From Candidatus Poribacteria bacterium (GTDB lineage Bacteria; Poribacteria; WGA-4E; WGA-3G): a stretch of 6,440 bases of DNA. Made by a program: the position numbers and the translations under genes. Shown here piece after piece: positions 6,329 through 6,440 of this stretch. Within the stretch, counting starts at the first letter, position 1. Each line of letters begins with the position of its first letter. The DNA lies in assembly GCA_028824575.1 (NCBI GenBank), contig JAPPDN010000890.1, forward strand, positions 1 through 6,440. Reading direction: 5' to 3'. The notes under the pieces were generated by a model. The model saw only the letters and a program-made list of their open reading frames with translations, did no database searches and was not told where the DNA came from.

Positions 6329-6440
6329 TTACTCCACCTGAACTAACGCTTTGCCTAACACATTCATATCTGGTATGATTCCCAAACCGGGTTGTGTTGC
6401 GGCTGCCATCCTGCCGTTGGTGCGTTGCGGTGCACCTTCC
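6329..6440 (-). CDS. Mandelate racemase/muconate lactonizing enzyme family protein, C-terminal fragment
   Basis: The minus-strand frame entering at the window edge encodes 36 residues and ends at TAA (6331-6329). The segment ATQPGLGIIPDMNVLG is the typical C-terminal capping-domain end of the enolase superfamily (P-x-PGLG followed by a short helix). The barrel with the metal ligands and catalytic bases lies outside the window, so substrate and subgroup cannot be named; racemase, dehydratase and cycloisomerase activities all occur in this family. Four bases separate its stop from the ornithine cyclodeaminase-family ATG, so the two are probably cotranscribed, with this gene first. Confidence 0.75.
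   Translation of the reverse strand, partial: EGAPQRTNGRMAAATQPGLGIIPDMNVLGKALVQVE
6332..6339 (-). promoter_or_regulatory. Ribosome binding site for the ornithine cyclodeaminase-family gene
   Basis: On the minus strand AGGTGGAG ends seven bases before ATG 6324. It lies inside the last codons of the enolase-superfamily gene, which supports the ATG chosen and close coupling of the two genes. Confidence 0.65.

Overview
The window reads as a piece of a bacterial genome of the kind rich in 'planctomycete-type' extracellular cytochrome proteins. The three plus-strand genes carry PSCyt1, PSCyt2 (DUF1549) and PSD1 (DUF1553) modules, a glycoside hydrolase family 29 (alpha-L-fucosidase-like) module and WD40 repeats, all with exported-protein features. 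Base composition looks roughly balanced. This gene set is typical of Planctomycetes and of Candidatus Poribacteria. From the style of the PSCyt2 and fucosidase-like proteins I favour a poribacterium-like marine or sponge-associated organism, but this is inference; there is no rRNA or marker gene here to settle it.

Layout. (1) Bases 1-1881 (+): the 3' part of a DUF1549/DUF1553 protein whose start lies before the window. The frame is open to base 1, and the first visible residues look like the end of a PSCyt1 haem domain, followed by an Ig-like domain. (2) A 59-base gap holding an inverted repeat that ends just upstream of a good ribosome binding site. (3) 1941-3878 (+): an exported GH29-like protein with unusual domain order: a module resembling the C-terminal end of a fucosidase comes first, then a carbohydrate-binding-like beta-sandwich, then a GH29-like barrel. 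(4) 3878-5227 (+): an exported PSCyt1 c-type cytochrome fused to a seven-bladed WD40 propeller, joined to the previous gene by a TGATG stop/start overlap. (5) An 80-base convergent gap with a weak terminator-like hairpin. (6) 5308-6324 (-): an ornithine cyclodeaminase/mu-crystallin family enzyme. (7) 6329-6440 (-): the last 36 codons of a mandelate racemase/muconate lactonizing (enolase superfamily) enzyme, four bases upstream of gene 6 and probably its operon partner.

How the genes may work together. The plus-strand set looks like one transcription unit of secreted or periplasmic proteins: two putative haem proteins flanking a fucosidase-like glycan-processing protein. This suggests extracellular breakdown or recognition of (possibly fucosylated) polysaccharide. 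The minus-strand pair looks like a small catabolic unit for an amino or imino acid, or a sugar acid. The two units are convergent and need not be related.

No tRNA, rRNA, CRISPR array, transposase or phage gene is visible. No gene-free stretch exceeds 80 bases. The most unusual points are the tail-first domain order of the GH29-like protein and a perfect 15-bp inverted repeat with a 24-base spacer inside the ornithine cyclodeaminase-family gene, abutting a second small palindrome.
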